64,000 nucleotides of DNA from Lonsdalea britannica (GTDB taxonomy: Bacteria > Pseudomonadota > Gammaproteobacteria > Enterobacterales > Enterobacteriaceae). The first letter of the stretch is position 1. Every line of letters begins with the position of its first letter. The stretch covers positions 85,146 to 149,145 of the forward strand of contig NZ_LUTN01000009.1 of the NCBI RefSeq assembly GCF_002111595.1, written 5' to 3'. The position numbers and the translations under genes were made by a program. The notes under the pieces are model-generated. The model did no database searches and was not told the DNA's origin. It saw nothing but the letters and a program-made list of their open reading frames with translations. Shown here piece by piece: positions 1-8,834 of the stretch.

Positions 1-224
1 ACTCACTAATGACGGAGGATTCTCTGCGCGTGGAGCCGGACCATTTGCCTAAGCAGTCTTACTGGCGGCTGATGCAAAACGTCGTGGTGTTCCACTTTTT
101 ACGCCATTTCCCCGCCTTGGTCGGCTGGCTGCCCGCGCATACGCCGCGACTCAAACTGCTCAGCCCGCCTGACGAGACTGCAAAGGAATTAACGACACCA
201 CAACAGGAGATCACGCGTCCATGA
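1..224 (+). CDS. clsB: Cardiolipin synthase B, C-terminal end only
   Basis: The reading frame is open from the window edge to the stop at 222-224, so only about the last 73 residues are present and the start lies outside. The visible end carries the hydrophobic stretch VVVFHFLRHFPALVGWLPAH followed by a proline-rich tail, which resembles the C-terminus of ClsB (YbhO), a phospholipase-D-superfamily enzyme that makes cardiolipin at the inner membrane. The catalytic HKD motifs are not in the window. It overlaps ybhN by four bases, matching the clsB-ybhN pairing of E. coli. The assignment rests on the tail and the synteny. Confidence 0.75.
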   Translation, partial: SLMTEDSLRVEPDHLPKQSYWRLMQNVVVFHFLRHFPALVGWLPAHTPRLKLLSPPDETAKELTTPQQEITRP

Positions 225-1213
225 ATGTTCGTAGTCGCAAGAAGAACAAGAAGAAAACGCTGCTCAAAAAGAGTATCGCCACGCTGTTTCTCATTGCGGT
301 GGTTGTTCTGCTGGTCATCTTTGCGCGGCAGGTGGATTGGACGGAGGTCCTGCATGCGATTCTGAGCTACAACCGACAGGTGGTGTACCTCATCGCCGGT
401 CTGGTCGTCGTCAGCTATCTGCTCTACGGCGTTTACGATCTGCTTGGACGCGCCTACTGCCGTCATCCGCTCCCGCGCTTGCAGGTGCTGCTGGTCTCGA
501 TGATCTGCTACGCGTTCAATTTCACGCTCGGCGCTTGGGTGGGCGGCGTGGGCATGCGCTTTCGGCTTTACTCCCGGCTGGGACTGAAAAGCAGCACCAT
601 CACGAAAATGTTTTCCCTCAGCATCGCCACTAACTGGCTGGGCTATATCCTGCTGGCTGGCGGCGTGTTTGCCTTCGGCCCGTTGCACATGCCGGGAAAC
701 TGGGTGATCGGCGACGTCGCCCTGCGTCTGATTGGCTACACGCTGCTGCTGGTGATCGTCGGCTATCTATGGCTCTGCGCCTTTTCTCACCGCCGTCGTC
801 TGCCGTTTCGCGGGATGAAGTTCTCGCTGCCGTCGTTGAAAATGGCCTTCCTGCAACTGCTGGTGTCATCGCTGAACTGGCTAATCATGGGCGCGATTAA
901 TTGGCTGCTGCTGGGCCAGAGAGTCGATTTCATTTTGGTGTTCGGCGTTCTGTTGATCGCCAGCATCGCCTGTCTGGTCGCCAACGTGCCTGCGGGGATT
1001 GGCGTATTAGAGGCGATATTCATGGCGTTGCTGGCGGGCAGGCCGTTCACTCACGGGGAGATCATCGCCGCGCTGCTGGCCTACCGGGCGCTGTACTATA
1101 TCGCGCCGTTAATCCTCGCGCTGGGGCCTTACCTGTGGCTGGAAGGCCGCGCCAAAAAACTGCGGGTGAAGAACCTTCAGGCGCTGGCGAAGGAGCCGGA
1201 AAAGTCGCTGTGA
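221..1213 (+). CDS. ybhN: YbhN family (UPF0104) inner-membrane protein
   Basis: A 330-residue polytopic membrane protein of the lysylphosphatidylglycerol synthase transmembrane-like family. It has a basic N-terminus rich in Arg/Lys (first 25 residues) followed by about eight hydrophobic segments. It starts inside the last codons of clsB (ATGA-type overlap), so the two are translationally coupled. In E. coli ybhN is also linked to clsB, which suggests a role in envelope lipid metabolism or transport; the precise activity is not established. A hairpin terminator follows it at 1248-1270. Confidence 0.88.
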   Translation: MNVRSRKKNKKKTLLKKSIATLFLIAVVVLLVIFARQVDWTEVLHAILSYNRQVVYLIAGLVVVSYLLYGVYDLLGRAYCRHPLPRLQVLLVSMICYAFNFTLGAWVGGVGMRFRLYSRLGLKSSTITKMFSLSIATNWLGYILLAGGVFAFGPLHMPGNWVIGDVALRLIGYTLLLVIVGYLWLCAFSHRRRLPFRGMKFSLPSLKMAFLQLLVSSLNWLIMGAINWLLLGQRVDFILVFGVLLIASIACLVANVPAGIGVLEAIFMALLAGRPFTHGEIIAALLAYRALYYIAPLILALGPYLWLEGRAKKLRVKNLQALAKEPEKSL

Positions 1214-1245
1214 CCCGCATCACGACGCCGTTTCTCTTCACAAAA

Positions 1246-1272
1246 AAACAGGGAGCCTCAGCTCCCTGTTTT
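1246..1272. terminator. Bidirectional rho-independent terminator between ybhN and ybhL
   Basis: The 9-bp arms ACAGGGAGC and GCTCCCTGT are separated by a CTCA loop. An A-run lies on the left and a TTTT on the right, so the hairpin can serve ybhN on the plus strand and the convergent ybhL on the minus strand. Confidence 0.85.
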
Positions 1273-1298
1273 CCTTTCACGCCACTGTCCGAGTGCGA

Positions 1299-2009
1299 TT
1301 AGCGGCGGTTGCCCAGTAAACGCAGCATCATCAGGAACAGGTTGATGAAGTCCAGATACAGCGTCAGCGCGCCGACGATGGAGTATTTCCGGAAATTATC
1401 TTTGTCATCGGAAGAGAGCTGCTCGCCGATATTTTTCAGCTTCTGCGTGTCGTACGCAGTCAGACCGACGAACACGACCACGCCGATGTAAGTGACGGCG
1501 CGCGTCAGCGCATCGCTTTTCAGCCAGAAGTTGACCAGCGTCGCCAGCAGGATGCCGATCAGTCCCATGAACAGGATGCTGCCCAGTCCGCTCAGGTCGC
1601 GTTTGGTCACGTAGCCGTACAGGCTCATCGCACCGAACATCCCGGCGCTGATGACGAAGGTACTGGCGATAGAGCCGCCGCTGTAGACGATGAAAATGCT
1701 GGACAGCGTCAATCCGGTCAACGCCGAATAGAGCATGAACAGACCGGTCGCCACCGTTCCGCTAAGACGGTTCACCATGCCGGAAATTACGAAGACCAGG
1801 CCCAGCTGCGCGATGATCAGCCCGTAAAAGGTGATCTGACTTGAGAAAACCAGCTTCAGCACGGCAGGCGTATTCGCCGCATACCAAGCGACAAATGCCG
1901 TCAGCAGCAGGCCGCAGGTCATCCAACCATAAACCTGCGCCATATAGGTCTGCATGCTGGTGCCAGCACGCTGAACAATCGAGTCATTGGAACGTGGATA
2001 TCGATCCAT
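1299..2009 (-). CDS. ybhL: Bax1-I/YbhL family inner-membrane protein
   Basis: A 236-residue protein with seven closely spaced hydrophobic segments and the family's characteristic acidic region near the C-terminus (YDTQKLK around residues 188-194, then an FINLFL segment). It belongs to the BAX inhibitor-1/UPF0005 family, whose bacterial members include proton- or calcium-gated leak channels. The function of E. coli YbhL is not settled. It lies downstream of the moa operon on the same strand, as in E. coli, separated by 113 bases. Confidence 0.9.
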   Translation of the reverse strand: MDRYPRSNDSIVQRAGTSMQTYMAQVYGWMTCGLLLTAFVAWYAANTPAVLKLVFSSQITFYGLIIAQLGLVFVISGMVNRLSGTVATGLFMLYSALTGLTLSSIFIVYSGGSIASTFVISAGMFGAMSLYGYVTKRDLSGLGSILFMGLIGILLATLVNFWLKSDALTRAVTYIGVVVFVGLTAYDTQKLKNIGEQLSSDDKDNFRKYSIVGALTLYLDFINLFLMMLRLLGNRR

Positions 2010-2122
2010 GATGCTTCCTTTGTGTTGAGTAAACGATCCCAGGCAAATAATTGCCCTCCGAGCTAAAGTTTACCACAAAATCGCCCGGCCACCGGCCAGA
2101 CACACGCCGCCCGGCACGGCTT

Positions 2123-2587
2123 TTATCGCGTCCAGCGCCGGGCGGCCTCACGATCGCTGTCTCGCGATGCCACCCACCGGTCGCCCTCCTCCGTCGATTC
2201 CCGCTTCCAGAACGGCGCACGGGTTTTCAACAGGTCCATGATGAACTCAGCGGCTTCAAACGCCGCGCCCCGGTGCGCGCCGGTAACGCCGACGAAGACA
2301 ATTTCGTCGCCCGGATAGAGCGCGCCGATGCGATGCACCACGCTGACACGCTGTAGCGGCCAGCGTTCGCGCGCTTCCTCGACGATCTCCGCCAGCGCTT
2401 TTTCGGTCATGCCGGGATAGTGCTCCAGCGTCAGGGCGCTGACGTTTTCGCCCAGATTATGATTGCGCACTTTGCCGGTGAAAGTGACGACCGCGCCATC
2501 CTCATCGCAGGCGGCCAGCCAGGCATACTCTTCGCCCACGCTGAACGCGTCCGCGCCAACCCGAATACGAGTCGCTTTCATGCTCAT
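2123..2587 (-). CDS. moaE: Molybdopterin synthase catalytic subunit MoaE
   Basis: A 154-residue protein, the usual length for MoaE. It forms a heterotetramer with MoaD and inserts two sulfurs into cyclic pyranopterin monophosphate to make molybdopterin. Family blocks are visible: FTGKVRNHN near residue 37, LEHYPGM near 54, the RIGALYPGD segment near 86 and the RAPFWKRE block near the C-terminus with the conserved lysine. The start overlaps the moaD stop by four bases. It is the last moa gene in the order moaA-B-C-D-E. Confidence 0.95.
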   Translation of the reverse strand: MSMKATRIRVGADAFSVGEEYAWLAACDEDGAVVTFTGKVRNHNLGENVSALTLEHYPGMTEKALAEIVEEARERWPLQRVSVVHRIGALYPGDEIVFVGVTGAHRGAAFEAAEFIMDLLKTRAPFWKRESTEEGDRWVASRDSDREAARRWTR

Positions 2588-2829
2588 CCTCCCGTCACCG
2601 GCGGAAAAAAGGCCACTTCGTCGCCGTCGCGCAGCGGATGATTCATCGCCACCAGCGTCTGGTTAACCGCCGCCAGCAGCTTGCCGTCTTCGAGCGCCAG
2701 CGCCCAGCGATCGCCGCGCTCACACAGCGCCTGCCGCAGCGCGGACACCGTCGGGAAGGTCGCGGGCAGCGTCTCTCGCTCCGAACCAATCAGCTCTCTG
2801 ACCTGAGCAAAAAACAGCACGGTGATCAT
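2584..2829 (-). CDS. moaD: Molybdopterin synthase sulfur carrier MoaD
   Basis: An 81-residue ubiquitin-fold sulfur carrier. The C-terminus ends in Gly-Gly (PPVTGG), the residues adenylated by MoeB and then thiocarboxylated before sulfur transfer within the MoaD-MoaE complex. It overlaps moaE and moaC by four bases on each side, so the three genes are translationally coupled. The activating enzyme MoeB is encoded at 33003-33776 in this window. Confidence 0.95.
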   Translation of the reverse strand: MITVLFFAQVRELIGSERETLPATFPTVSALRQALCERGDRWALALEDGKLLAAVNQTLVAMNHPLRDGDEVAFFPPVTGG

Positions 2830-3308
2830 GCGTCCTCCGCCTGGAAGTCGCCGGACTTGCCGCCGCTTTTCGCGAGCAGCCTCACGGGGCCGATGACCAT
2901 GTCCTTCTGCACCGCCTTACACATATCGTAAATCGTCAGCGCCGCCACAGAGGCGGCCGTCAGCGCTTCCATCTCAACGCCGGTTTTGCCGGTGAGACGG
3001 CACAGCGATTCGATGCGCACCCGGTTGTGCGCCGGCTGCGCTTCCAGTTCTACCGCCACTTTGGTCAGCAGCAATGGGTGACACAGCGGGATCAGATCCC
3101 AGGTCCGTTTCGCCGCTTGAATACCGGCGATACGCGCCGTGGCGAACACATCGCCCTTGTGATGGCGGCCCTCGATAATCATGGACAGCGTTTCAGGGGC
3201 CATCGCGACGAACGCTTCGGCGCGGGCTTCGCGCACCGTCTCGGCCTTGGCGGAAACATCCACCATCGCCGCTTCCCCGGCGGCATTAATGTGCGTCAAT
3301 TGAGTCAT
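2826..3308 (-). CDS. moaC: Cyclic pyranopterin monophosphate synthase MoaC
   Basis: A 160-residue protein of normal family length. It converts the MoaA product (3',8-cyclo-GTP) to cyclic pyranopterin monophosphate. The blocks [15 protein letters not shown] near the N-terminus, LIPLCHPL around residue 75 and [23 protein letters not shown] around 108-130 are typical of MoaC and include its active-site His, Glu and Asp/Lys positions. Its stop overlaps the moaD start by four bases. Confidence 0.95.
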   Translation of the reverse strand: MTQLTHINAAGEAAMVDVSAKAETVREARAEAFVAMAPETLSMIIEGRHHKGDVFATARIAGIQAAKRTWDLIPLCHPLLLTKVAVELEAQPAHNRVRIESLCRLTGKTGVEMEALTAASVAALTIYDMCKAVQKDMVIGPVRLLAKSGGKSGDFQAEDA

Positions 3309-3316
3309 AGTTATCG

Positions 3317-3829
3317 TTATTTTTTCAAATGTGGATGGACGTTGCAGGGCTTCTGGCGCGCGTCCAGTTGTTCTTGCAGAACGCGCTCCCAGGCGGTGCG
3401 GCAGGCGCGGGTCGATCCGGGCATCGCAAAAATCACCGTGCCGTTCGCCAGACCGGCCAGCGCGCGCGACTGTATTGTCGCCGTGCCGATATCTTCATAG
3501 GACACCATGCGGAACAGCTCGCCAAACCCGGCCATTTCACGGTCAAACAGCACGCTGATGGCCTCCGGCACTTTATCTCCGTCGGTAAACCCGGTGCCGC
3601 CGTTAATCAGCACTACCTGCACATGGTCACTCGCGATCCAGTCAGAGACTCGGGCGCGGATCTGATACAGATTTTCCGGCACGATGGCGCTGGCGACGAC
3701 CTGGTGTCCCGCTTCCTGCGCGGCTTCGCGCAAATAGTCGCCGGAGGTGTCGTCCGCTTCGGTGCGACGCGAGGACACGGTCATGACTGCGATACGCAGT
3801 GGGATAAATGTTTCACTGGGCTGACTCAT
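3317..3829 (-). CDS. moaB: Molybdenum cofactor biosynthesis protein MoaB
   Basis: A 170-residue MogA/MoaB-fold protein. The [14 protein letters not shown] segment (about residues 76-89) is the molybdopterin-binding signature shared with MogA and the MoeA domain. The family adenylates molybdopterin, although E. coli MoaB itself is thought to be largely inactive beside MogA. It sits between moaA and moaC with short spacers (37 and 8 bases), consistent with one transcript led by the Moco riboswitch. Confidence 0.93.
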   Translation of the reverse strand: MSQPSETFIPLRIAVMTVSSRRTEADDTSGDYLREAAQEAGHQVVASAIVPENLYQIRARVSDWIASDHVQVVLINGGTGFTDGDKVPEAISVLFDREMAGFGELFRMVSYEDIGTATIQSRALAGLANGTVIFAMPGSTRACRTAWERVLQEQLDARQKPCNVHPHLKK

Positions 3830-3866
3830 ACTCTCTCCTTACTTCACTTCTATGTTCAACACGGGT

Positions 3867-4856
3867 TCACCCGCCAATAAAGGACAAGTTGGGCGTGATG
3901 CCGCTGTCGCCTTCGTGCAGAAAATGCGTCTCTTTTTTCAGCTTCAGGCCGCCCGCGATGCGATCTTGCAACGCCGCCAACTGGCTATCATCCGCCAACA
4001 AATCCCGCAGCGGGATCCCCTGCTCGCCGAACAGGCACAGATGCAGATTGCCTATCGCCGAAACGCGCAGCCGGTTGCAGCTCTGACAGAAGTTTTTTTC
4101 GTACGGCATGATCAGCCCCACTTCACCCTGATAGTCGGGGTGAGAGAATGTCTGGGCGGGGCCGTCGCTGCGCTGACGCGCCTGCGGTTGCCAGCCTTGC
4201 TGCAAGAGACGTGTGCGGATCGTCTGACCGGAGACATGATGACGACGAAACAGTTCGCGCCCTTCGCCGGTTTCCATCAGTTCGATGAAACGCAGCTGTA
4301 TCGGGCGCGACTTGATCCAATGAAGAAAGGCGTTGAGGCTGCCGTCGTTGACGTCTCGCATCAACACCGTGTTGATTTTGACCTTGGGGAAGCCTGCGGC
4401 GAACGCCGCATCAATACCGGCCATGACTTCGCGAAACTTGTCCTGTCCGGTAATCGCGTGAAATTGCCGGGCGTCGAGGCTGTCTACGCTGACGTTGATA
4501 TGGGTCAGACCGGCGTCGCGCCAACGCGCCGCCTCACGCGCCAGCCGATAACCATTGGTGGTCACGGCCAACGTTCGGATCGACGGGTTTTCCCGCACCG
4601 CCGCGATGATGTCGATAAAGTCGCGGCGCAGCGAGGGTTCGCCTCCCGTGAGCCGCACTTTTTCCGTCCCCATGGAGGCGAACGCCCGGCTGACGCGGCG
4701 GATTTCATCCAGCGACAGAAAGCGACGCGGAGTCTTGCCCTGGGGGCGGTAGCCATCGGGCAGACAGTAGGTGCAACGAAAATTGCAGACGTCCGTAATC
4801 GACAGGCGCAGGTAGTAGAACTTGCGCGCAAACGCGTCGGTCAGTTGATTCACCAT
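3867..4856 (-). CDS. moaA: GTP 3',8-cyclase MoaA (radical SAM)
   Basis: A 329-residue radical SAM enzyme catalysing the first step of molybdenum cofactor synthesis. The N-terminal CNFRCTYC motif (Cys24, Cys28, Cys31) binds the SAM cluster, and the C-terminal CQSCNRLRV plus a later Cys bind the second cluster. The protein ends in Gly-Gly, as required for activity in E. coli MoaA. The frame stays open up to 4934, but ATG 4856 (MVNQLTDAF) gives the family length and leaves the riboswitch leader untranslated. First gene of moaABCDE. Confidence 0.95.
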   Translation of the reverse strand: MVNQLTDAFARKFYYLRLSITDVCNFRCTYCLPDGYRPQGKTPRRFLSLDEIRRVSRAFASMGTEKVRLTGGEPSLRRDFIDIIAAVRENPSIRTLAVTTNGYRLAREAARWRDAGLTHINVSVDSLDARQFHAITGQDKFREVMAGIDAAFAAGFPKVKINTVLMRDVNDGSLNAFLHWIKSRPIQLRFIELMETGEGRELFRRHHVSGQTIRTRLLQQGWQPQARQRSDGPAQTFSHPDYQGEVGLIMPYEKNFCQSCNRLRVSAIGNLHLCLFGEQGIPLRDLLADDSQLAALQDRIAGGLKLKKETHFLHEGDSGITPNLSFIGG

Positions 4857-4861
4857 AAACA

Positions 4862-4978
4862 CCTTTCCAAATACGGGAGATGCGGGCATTTCTACCGCGC
4901 ACCCTGGTGACCGAACAGGCCACGGCCTGAGCACCCTATTACGCGACCGGGCATAACGTAGGCATTCAGGCTAGGAGT
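4862..4978 (-). ncRNA. Moco (molybdenum cofactor) riboswitch, moaA leader
   Basis: The 5' leader of moaA is a long conserved GC-rich structured stretch just upstream of the start codon. On the minus strand it contains CTCCTAGCCTGAATGCC at the 5' side, GGCCTGTTCGGTCACCAGG in the middle and GTGCGCGGTAGAAATGC near the 3' side, which match my memory of the Moco RNA motif in enterobacterial moaA leaders. In E. coli this element lowers moaABCDE expression when Moco is plentiful. No covariance search could be run here. Confidence 0.85.
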
Positions 4979-5041
4979 TTTGATTTCGCTTCCGCGTGGT
5001 GTGACAACGTCAACGAAACCGTGATTTCAGCATAGAGTCTA

Positions 5042-5057
5042 TCGCCAATATTGGCGA
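5042..5057. promoter_or_regulatory. Perfect 16-bp palindrome between moaA and ybhK
   Basis: TCGCCAATATTGGCGA is a perfect palindrome lying about 65 bp upstream of the riboswitch leader and 255 bp upstream of ybhK, in the divergent promoter region. It looks like a dimeric repressor or activator site. I do not recognise the cognate factor; it does not match FNR (TTGAT-N4-ATCAA). Confidence 0.5.
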
Positions 5058-5311
5058 CGAGTCACTGAAAATACGGTGTATATATCTGTATATAGCGGAT
5101 TTTTCTTTTATTCCGATGGCATGGCTCGCCCCGGCAAAACTCGGCCTGGTCGTTCCCCACAGTGTCTGCCCCGAGCGTGTGGCAAGTCGCGCGCCGCACC
5201 GTTAAGCCCCGCTTTTTCAGCACAATTTTCCTTGTGCGTGATGCGCGACCGGCGGGCAGTGTGATATATATCCGCTACGTTTTTTTATTTATTTAATTAG
5301 GTGAGGCATCT

Positions 5312-6244
5312 ATGCGTAATCTCACGTTGACCGATCTCCAGCGCGTGGTGGCTTTGGGAGGTGGACACGGTCTGGGGCGCGTAATGTCTTCACTTTCTTT
5401 TCTCGGCTCACGCCTGACCGGCATCGTCACCACCACGGATAACGGCGGATCGACCGGCCGCATCCGTCGCTCCGAAGGCGGCATCGCCTGGGGCGATACG
5501 CGCAACTGCCTAAATCAGCTGATCACCACGCCTAGCGCGGCCTCCGCCATGTTCGAATACCGCTTCGGCGGCAGCGGCGAACTGGCCGGGCACAATCTGG
5601 GCAATCTGATGCTCAAGGCGCTGGACAATCTCAGCGTCCGCCCGCTGGAGGCGATTAATCTCATCCGCAATTTGCTACAGATTGACGCCGAACTGATCCC
5701 GATGTCCGAGCAATCCGCCGACCTGCTGGCGACGGACGCGCAGGGCCTTCCGGTCTATGGCGAAGTCGCCGTCGATCAGCTGGCGACATTGCCGCAGGAT
5801 CTGCGCCTGTTTCCCGCCGTGACCGCCACGCGCGAAGCGCTGGACGCCATCGCCAACGCCGATCTGCTGCTTATCGGCCCCGGCAGTTTCCTGACCAGCC
5901 TGATGCCCTTGCTGCTGCTGGAAGATCTGACCGTCGCCCTCTACCACAGCAGCGCGCCGATGGTCTATATCGCCAATCTGGATCAGGAGCTCAGCCCGGC
6001 GGCTTCGCAGCTCACCACCTCACATCAGATAGAAATGATTGAAGCCAAAGTGGGTCGACGGATTATCGACGCGGTGATCCTCGGTCCGCAGATGAACACG
6101 GATGCCCTCTCAGATCGCCTGCTGATCCAGCAACCGTTGGCGGCGGCTGACGTCCCCCACCACCACGACCGTCAATTGCTGCGCGAGGCTATCGCCCACA
6201 CGCAGGAACAGCTGGCGTTAAACCTTCATCGTCAAACCGCCTGA
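5312..6244 (+). CDS. ybhK: YvcK/YbhK (CofD-like) family, putative gluconeogenesis factor
   Basis: A 310-residue protein of the CofD/YvcK superfamily. The glycine-rich [13 protein letters not shown] motif (residues 12-24) and [12 protein letters not shown] (about 41-52) form the nucleotide-sugar binding region; Bacillus YvcK binds UDP-GlcNAc and affects central carbon use and cell shape. In E. coli ybhK lies between moaA and uvrB, divergent from moaA; here moaA is still the neighbour but uvrB has been displaced by a 7.8-kb accessory block. Confidence 0.9.
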   Translation: MRNLTLTDLQRVVALGGGHGLGRVMSSLSFLGSRLTGIVTTTDNGGSTGRIRRSEGGIAWGDTRNCLNQLITTPSAASAMFEYRFGGSGELAGHNLGNLMLKALDNLSVRPLEAINLIRNLLQIDAELIPMSEQSADLLATDAQGLPVYGEVAVDQLATLPQDLRLFPAVTATREALDAIANADLLLIGPGSFLTSLMPLLLLEDLTVALYHSSAPMVYIANLDQELSPAASQLTTSHQIEMIEAKVGRRIIDAVILGPQMNTDALSDRLLIQQPLAAADVPHHHDRQLLREAIAHTQEQLALNLHRQTA

Positions 6245-6581
6245 CCCTGTTTTCCGAACCGATTTACCCCTACGCAGACACTTTTGGATAAGGTTGCCGT
6301 CATCTCGACGGTGACCGTTTTGCCGCCCTGAATGTTATCCCCTTCACCGTCATGTTTGCCCCGTCAACGCGCCCTCAGCCGCCGCGATGACAGGATGATT
6401 GCACGCGTCCTGTTGATTCCGAACGGGTCTTTGTCTGGGCTGCTCAGTTAAGACCTTATGTGCATATCTATCGCCATATTTCTTGGTGGTGGTTCTCTTT
6501 TCTGCTTCATAGACTGGCCCTCAATTAAGCGTCCCAACCCCGCTCTGTGAGCAGCTCACAGCGTCCATTGAGGATCTCCAG
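6245..6581 (+). other. Intergenic region upstream of the gntR-led cluster
   Basis: 337 bases without a credible gene. It holds the promoter region of the accessory cluster and, near its right end, the palindrome at 6545-6561. No terminator with a U-tract is evident after ybhK. Confidence 0.6.
6545..6561. promoter_or_regulatory. Palindromic operator candidate upstream of gntR
   Basis: CTGTGAGC-A-GCTCACAG is a perfect 8-bp inverted repeat around a single central base, ending 20 bp before the GntR start codon. The position suits autoregulation of the cluster. It resembles a CRP site but has five rather than six bases between TGTGA and TCACA, so a GntR-type operator is the more likely reading. 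Confidence 0.5.
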
Positions 6582-7301
6582 ATGGTGATATCGCAGGCCA
6601 AAGACAGCGCACCGCAATCTCAGGCCGACAGCGCGTGGGAACGTATTCGTCGCGATGTCCTGTGCTGCAAGCTGCTACCGGGGGCCATGATCACCGAACA
6701 GGCGTTGATGGAACGCTACGATATCGGCAAAAGCACCTGTCGGGTGGCGCTGGCGCGGCTGTGCCATGAAAACCTGATCCGTTCCCGTCCGCGCAAGGGG
6801 TATCAGATTGCGCCGGTCACGGTGCAGGACGTCGAGGAAATCTTCACCATCCGCGCTCAGCTGGAACCGCTGGCCGCGCGTCTGGCGGTGGGCCGGGTCG
6901 ATCTCGATGAACTGCGCCGTCTGGAGGCCGCCTGCCGGGAGGAGATCAGCGCGCCGCTTTCCCGGCAAATCGACGTCTTCATGAACGCCAATAAACGCTT
7001 TCATCTGACCATCGCCCAGGCCTCCGGCAACCATCATCTGATCGCCATGCTGTCGAGCCTGATGGACGAAATGGCGCGGCTGGTGGCGCTGGGCTTCAAC
7101 GTGCAGGGCACCAAGCCGGAAATCAAACACGACCACAATGCGATGATCGAGGCATTCAGTCAGGGCGATGCCAAGCGGGTAGAGCTAATCGCCCGCCGCC
7201 ATATCGAAACCTTTCAGACGATGACGTTGGAAAAAGTCTACGCCACGCTGAGCCGCGACGGCGCATTGCTGCCCATTCTTGAACGGAGACTTCAGCCATG
7301 A
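6582..7301 (+). CDS. GntR/FCD-family transcriptional regulator
   Basis: A 239-residue regulator. The N-terminal winged helix-turn-helix spans about residues 15-78 (IRRDVLCCKLLPG, ITEQALMERYDIGKSTCRVALARL, RPRKGYQI). The C-terminal FCD effector domain follows from about 85, with the metal-liganding pattern typical of the family (IRAQLEP, NKRFHLTIAQASGN, DHNAMIEA, ARRHIETF). GAGG lies eight bases before the ATG. The stop overlaps the start of the downstream ABC ATPase by four bases, so it probably controls this cluster; the ligand is unknown. Confidence 0.88.
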   Translation: MVISQAKDSAPQSQADSAWERIRRDVLCCKLLPGAMITEQALMERYDIGKSTCRVALARLCHENLIRSRPRKGYQIAPVTVQDVEEIFTIRAQLEPLAARLAVGRVDLDELRRLEAACREEISAPLSRQIDVFMNANKRFHLTIAQASGNHHLIAMLSSLMDEMARLVALGFNVQGTKPEIKHDHNAMIEAFSQGDAKRVELIARRHIETFQTMTLEKVYATLSRDGALLPILERRLQP

Positions 7302-8059
7302 GTTTCCAACCGCACGACACCCCGTTTGCATTTCCGCTAGAAGCGCGAGGCATTGATAAAACCTTCGGCGCGCTCCCGGTGCTGCGCAACGTCTCCCTGA
7401 CGCTCGGTCAGGGAGAAATTCTGGCGCTGCTCGGCCCGTCCGGCTGCGGGAAAAGCACCCTGCTCAACATCTTGTCCGGGCTGGAAGACGCCGATCAGGG
7501 GACGCTGATGATTCAGGGCGAACCCGCCGCGCACTTCCGGCACTGGCAGCGCATCGGCTATCTGTTTCAGGAAGATCGCCTGTTGCCGTGGCGCACCGTA
7601 CAGCAGAACGTGAATTTCGGTCTGGAGACACTGCGGCTCAGTCCGACCGAACGGCGACGTCGAGTGACTGAGGCACTGGAATTGGTGGGGCTGTCCGCCT
7701 TCGCTCGCTACTGGCCTTATCAGCTCTCCGGCGGAATGCGCAGCCGGGTCGCGCTGGCGCGCAGTCTGGTGACGCAGCCGGAGATCCTGCTGATGGACGA
7801 ACCCTTCTCCAAACTGGACCCGCAAACGCGCAGCACCATGCACGACGAAATCCTGCGCATCCAGCGTCTGACCGGAATGGCTATCGTGCTGGTCACGCAC
7901 GAAGTCGAAGAGGCCGTCGTGCTGGCGAACCGGGTGATGATATTCAAACCCAATCCCGGCCGCGTTCATCACATCCAGCACATTGAGTTCGCGCGCCCGC
8001 GTCTGCCGACCAGTCAGGCGGTCAGCGAACAGGTTCGTCTGCTGCGGATGGAGGTCTGA
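7298..8059 (+). CDS. ABC transporter ATPase, nitrate/sulfonate/taurine type
   Basis: A 253-residue ATP-binding subunit of the SsuB/TauB class. Walker A GPSGCGKST (about residues 48-56), the ABC signature LSGGMRSRVALARSL (about 143-157), Walker B ILLMDEPFSKLD (about 163-174) and the switch histidine in VTHEVEEA are all present. Its start overlaps gntR and it is followed after one base by the permease gene. The Q-loop FQEDRLLPW is typical of this transporter class. The substrate cannot be read from the ATPase. Confidence 0.92.
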   Translation: MSFQPHDTPFAFPLEARGIDKTFGALPVLRNVSLTLGQGEILALLGPSGCGKSTLLNILSGLEDADQGTLMIQGEPAAHFRHWQRIGYLFQEDRLLPWRTVQQNVNFGLETLRLSPTERRRRVTEALELVGLSAFARYWPYQLSGGMRSRVALARSLVTQPEILLMDEPFSKLDPQTRSTMHDEILRIQRLTGMAIVLVTHEVEEAVVLANRVMIFKPNPGRVHHIQHIEFARPRLPTSQAVSEQVRLLRMEV

Positions 8060-8060
8060 C

Positions 8061-8833
8061 ATGACGCGCTCACGTTCGCTGTCCACGCTGATCTTACAGC
8101 GCGTCACTCTACTGGCGATTTTCCTGCTGGCGTGGTGGTTATTGGCGCTGCGGATGCCCGCCTTCATCTTGCCGGGGCCGGAAAAAACCGCGCAGGCGCT
8201 GGCCATGCTTTGGCGTAGCGGCACGCTGCTGGAGGACGTCGGCATCACGCTGTCGCGCGTGGCGTTGGGCTTTGCTTTCGCGACGCTGGTCGGTACGCCG
8301 TTGGGCTTAGCGCTCGGCGCGAGTCGGCGTCTGGCGCAGTTTTTCGAGCCGCTGCTGGCGGTGTTCAACAGCGTCTCTTCGGCCATCTGGCGATCTTCGC
8401 CATTATCTGGTTCGGCATCTCCAACGCGACGACGGTGTTCGTGGTGTTCATGACCGCGATGCCGCTGATCCTGACCAACGTCTGGCAGGGCGCGCAAACG
8501 GTGGAGTCGCAGTATCTCGAACTGGCGCGCAGCTTCCGCATGAACCGCTGGCAGACGCTGCTGAAAATCTACCTGCCGACGATCCTGCCCTACTTCTTCT
8601 CCGGCGCGCGACTGGCCTTTGGCTTCGGCTGGCGCGTCTCGCTGGTGGCCGAAACGCTGGGCGCGTCCAACGGCATCGGCTATCGCCTGCGACAGGCGGG
8701 CGATCTGGTTCAAACCGATCAGGTCTTCGCCTGGACGGTACTTCTGGTCTCTCTCATGCTGCTGCTAGAGGGGGGAATTCTTAAACCGCTGGAACGGCGT
8801 TTGTTCCGCTGGAAAAAACTGACCCGGGAATAA
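8061..8833 (+). pseudogene. ABC transporter permease (SsuC/TauC type), one frameshift
   Basis: Two frames together encode a complete 257-residue inner-membrane permease of the nitrate/sulfonate/taurine family. The first runs from ATG 8061 to about 8390. The second continues through the conserved VWQG...ELARSF...LPTILPYFFSGARLAFGFGW coupling-helix region to 8833. Adding one G at the GG near 8389-8390 restores one frame reading SSAIWAIFAIIWFGIS. Whether this is a real mutation or a sequencing error cannot be told from the sequence; the pattern recurs across the window. If real, the importer would be inactive. Confidence 0.85.
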
Positions 8834-8834
8834 C

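Noticed and set aside
3852..4910. Long plus-strand open frame opposite moaA
   Set aside because: Antisense shadow of a GC-rich gene; MoaA on the other strand has all its motifs.
6546..6560. CRP site ahead of gntR
   Set aside because: TGTGA and TCACA are separated by five bases, not six; kept as a regulator operator candidate instead.
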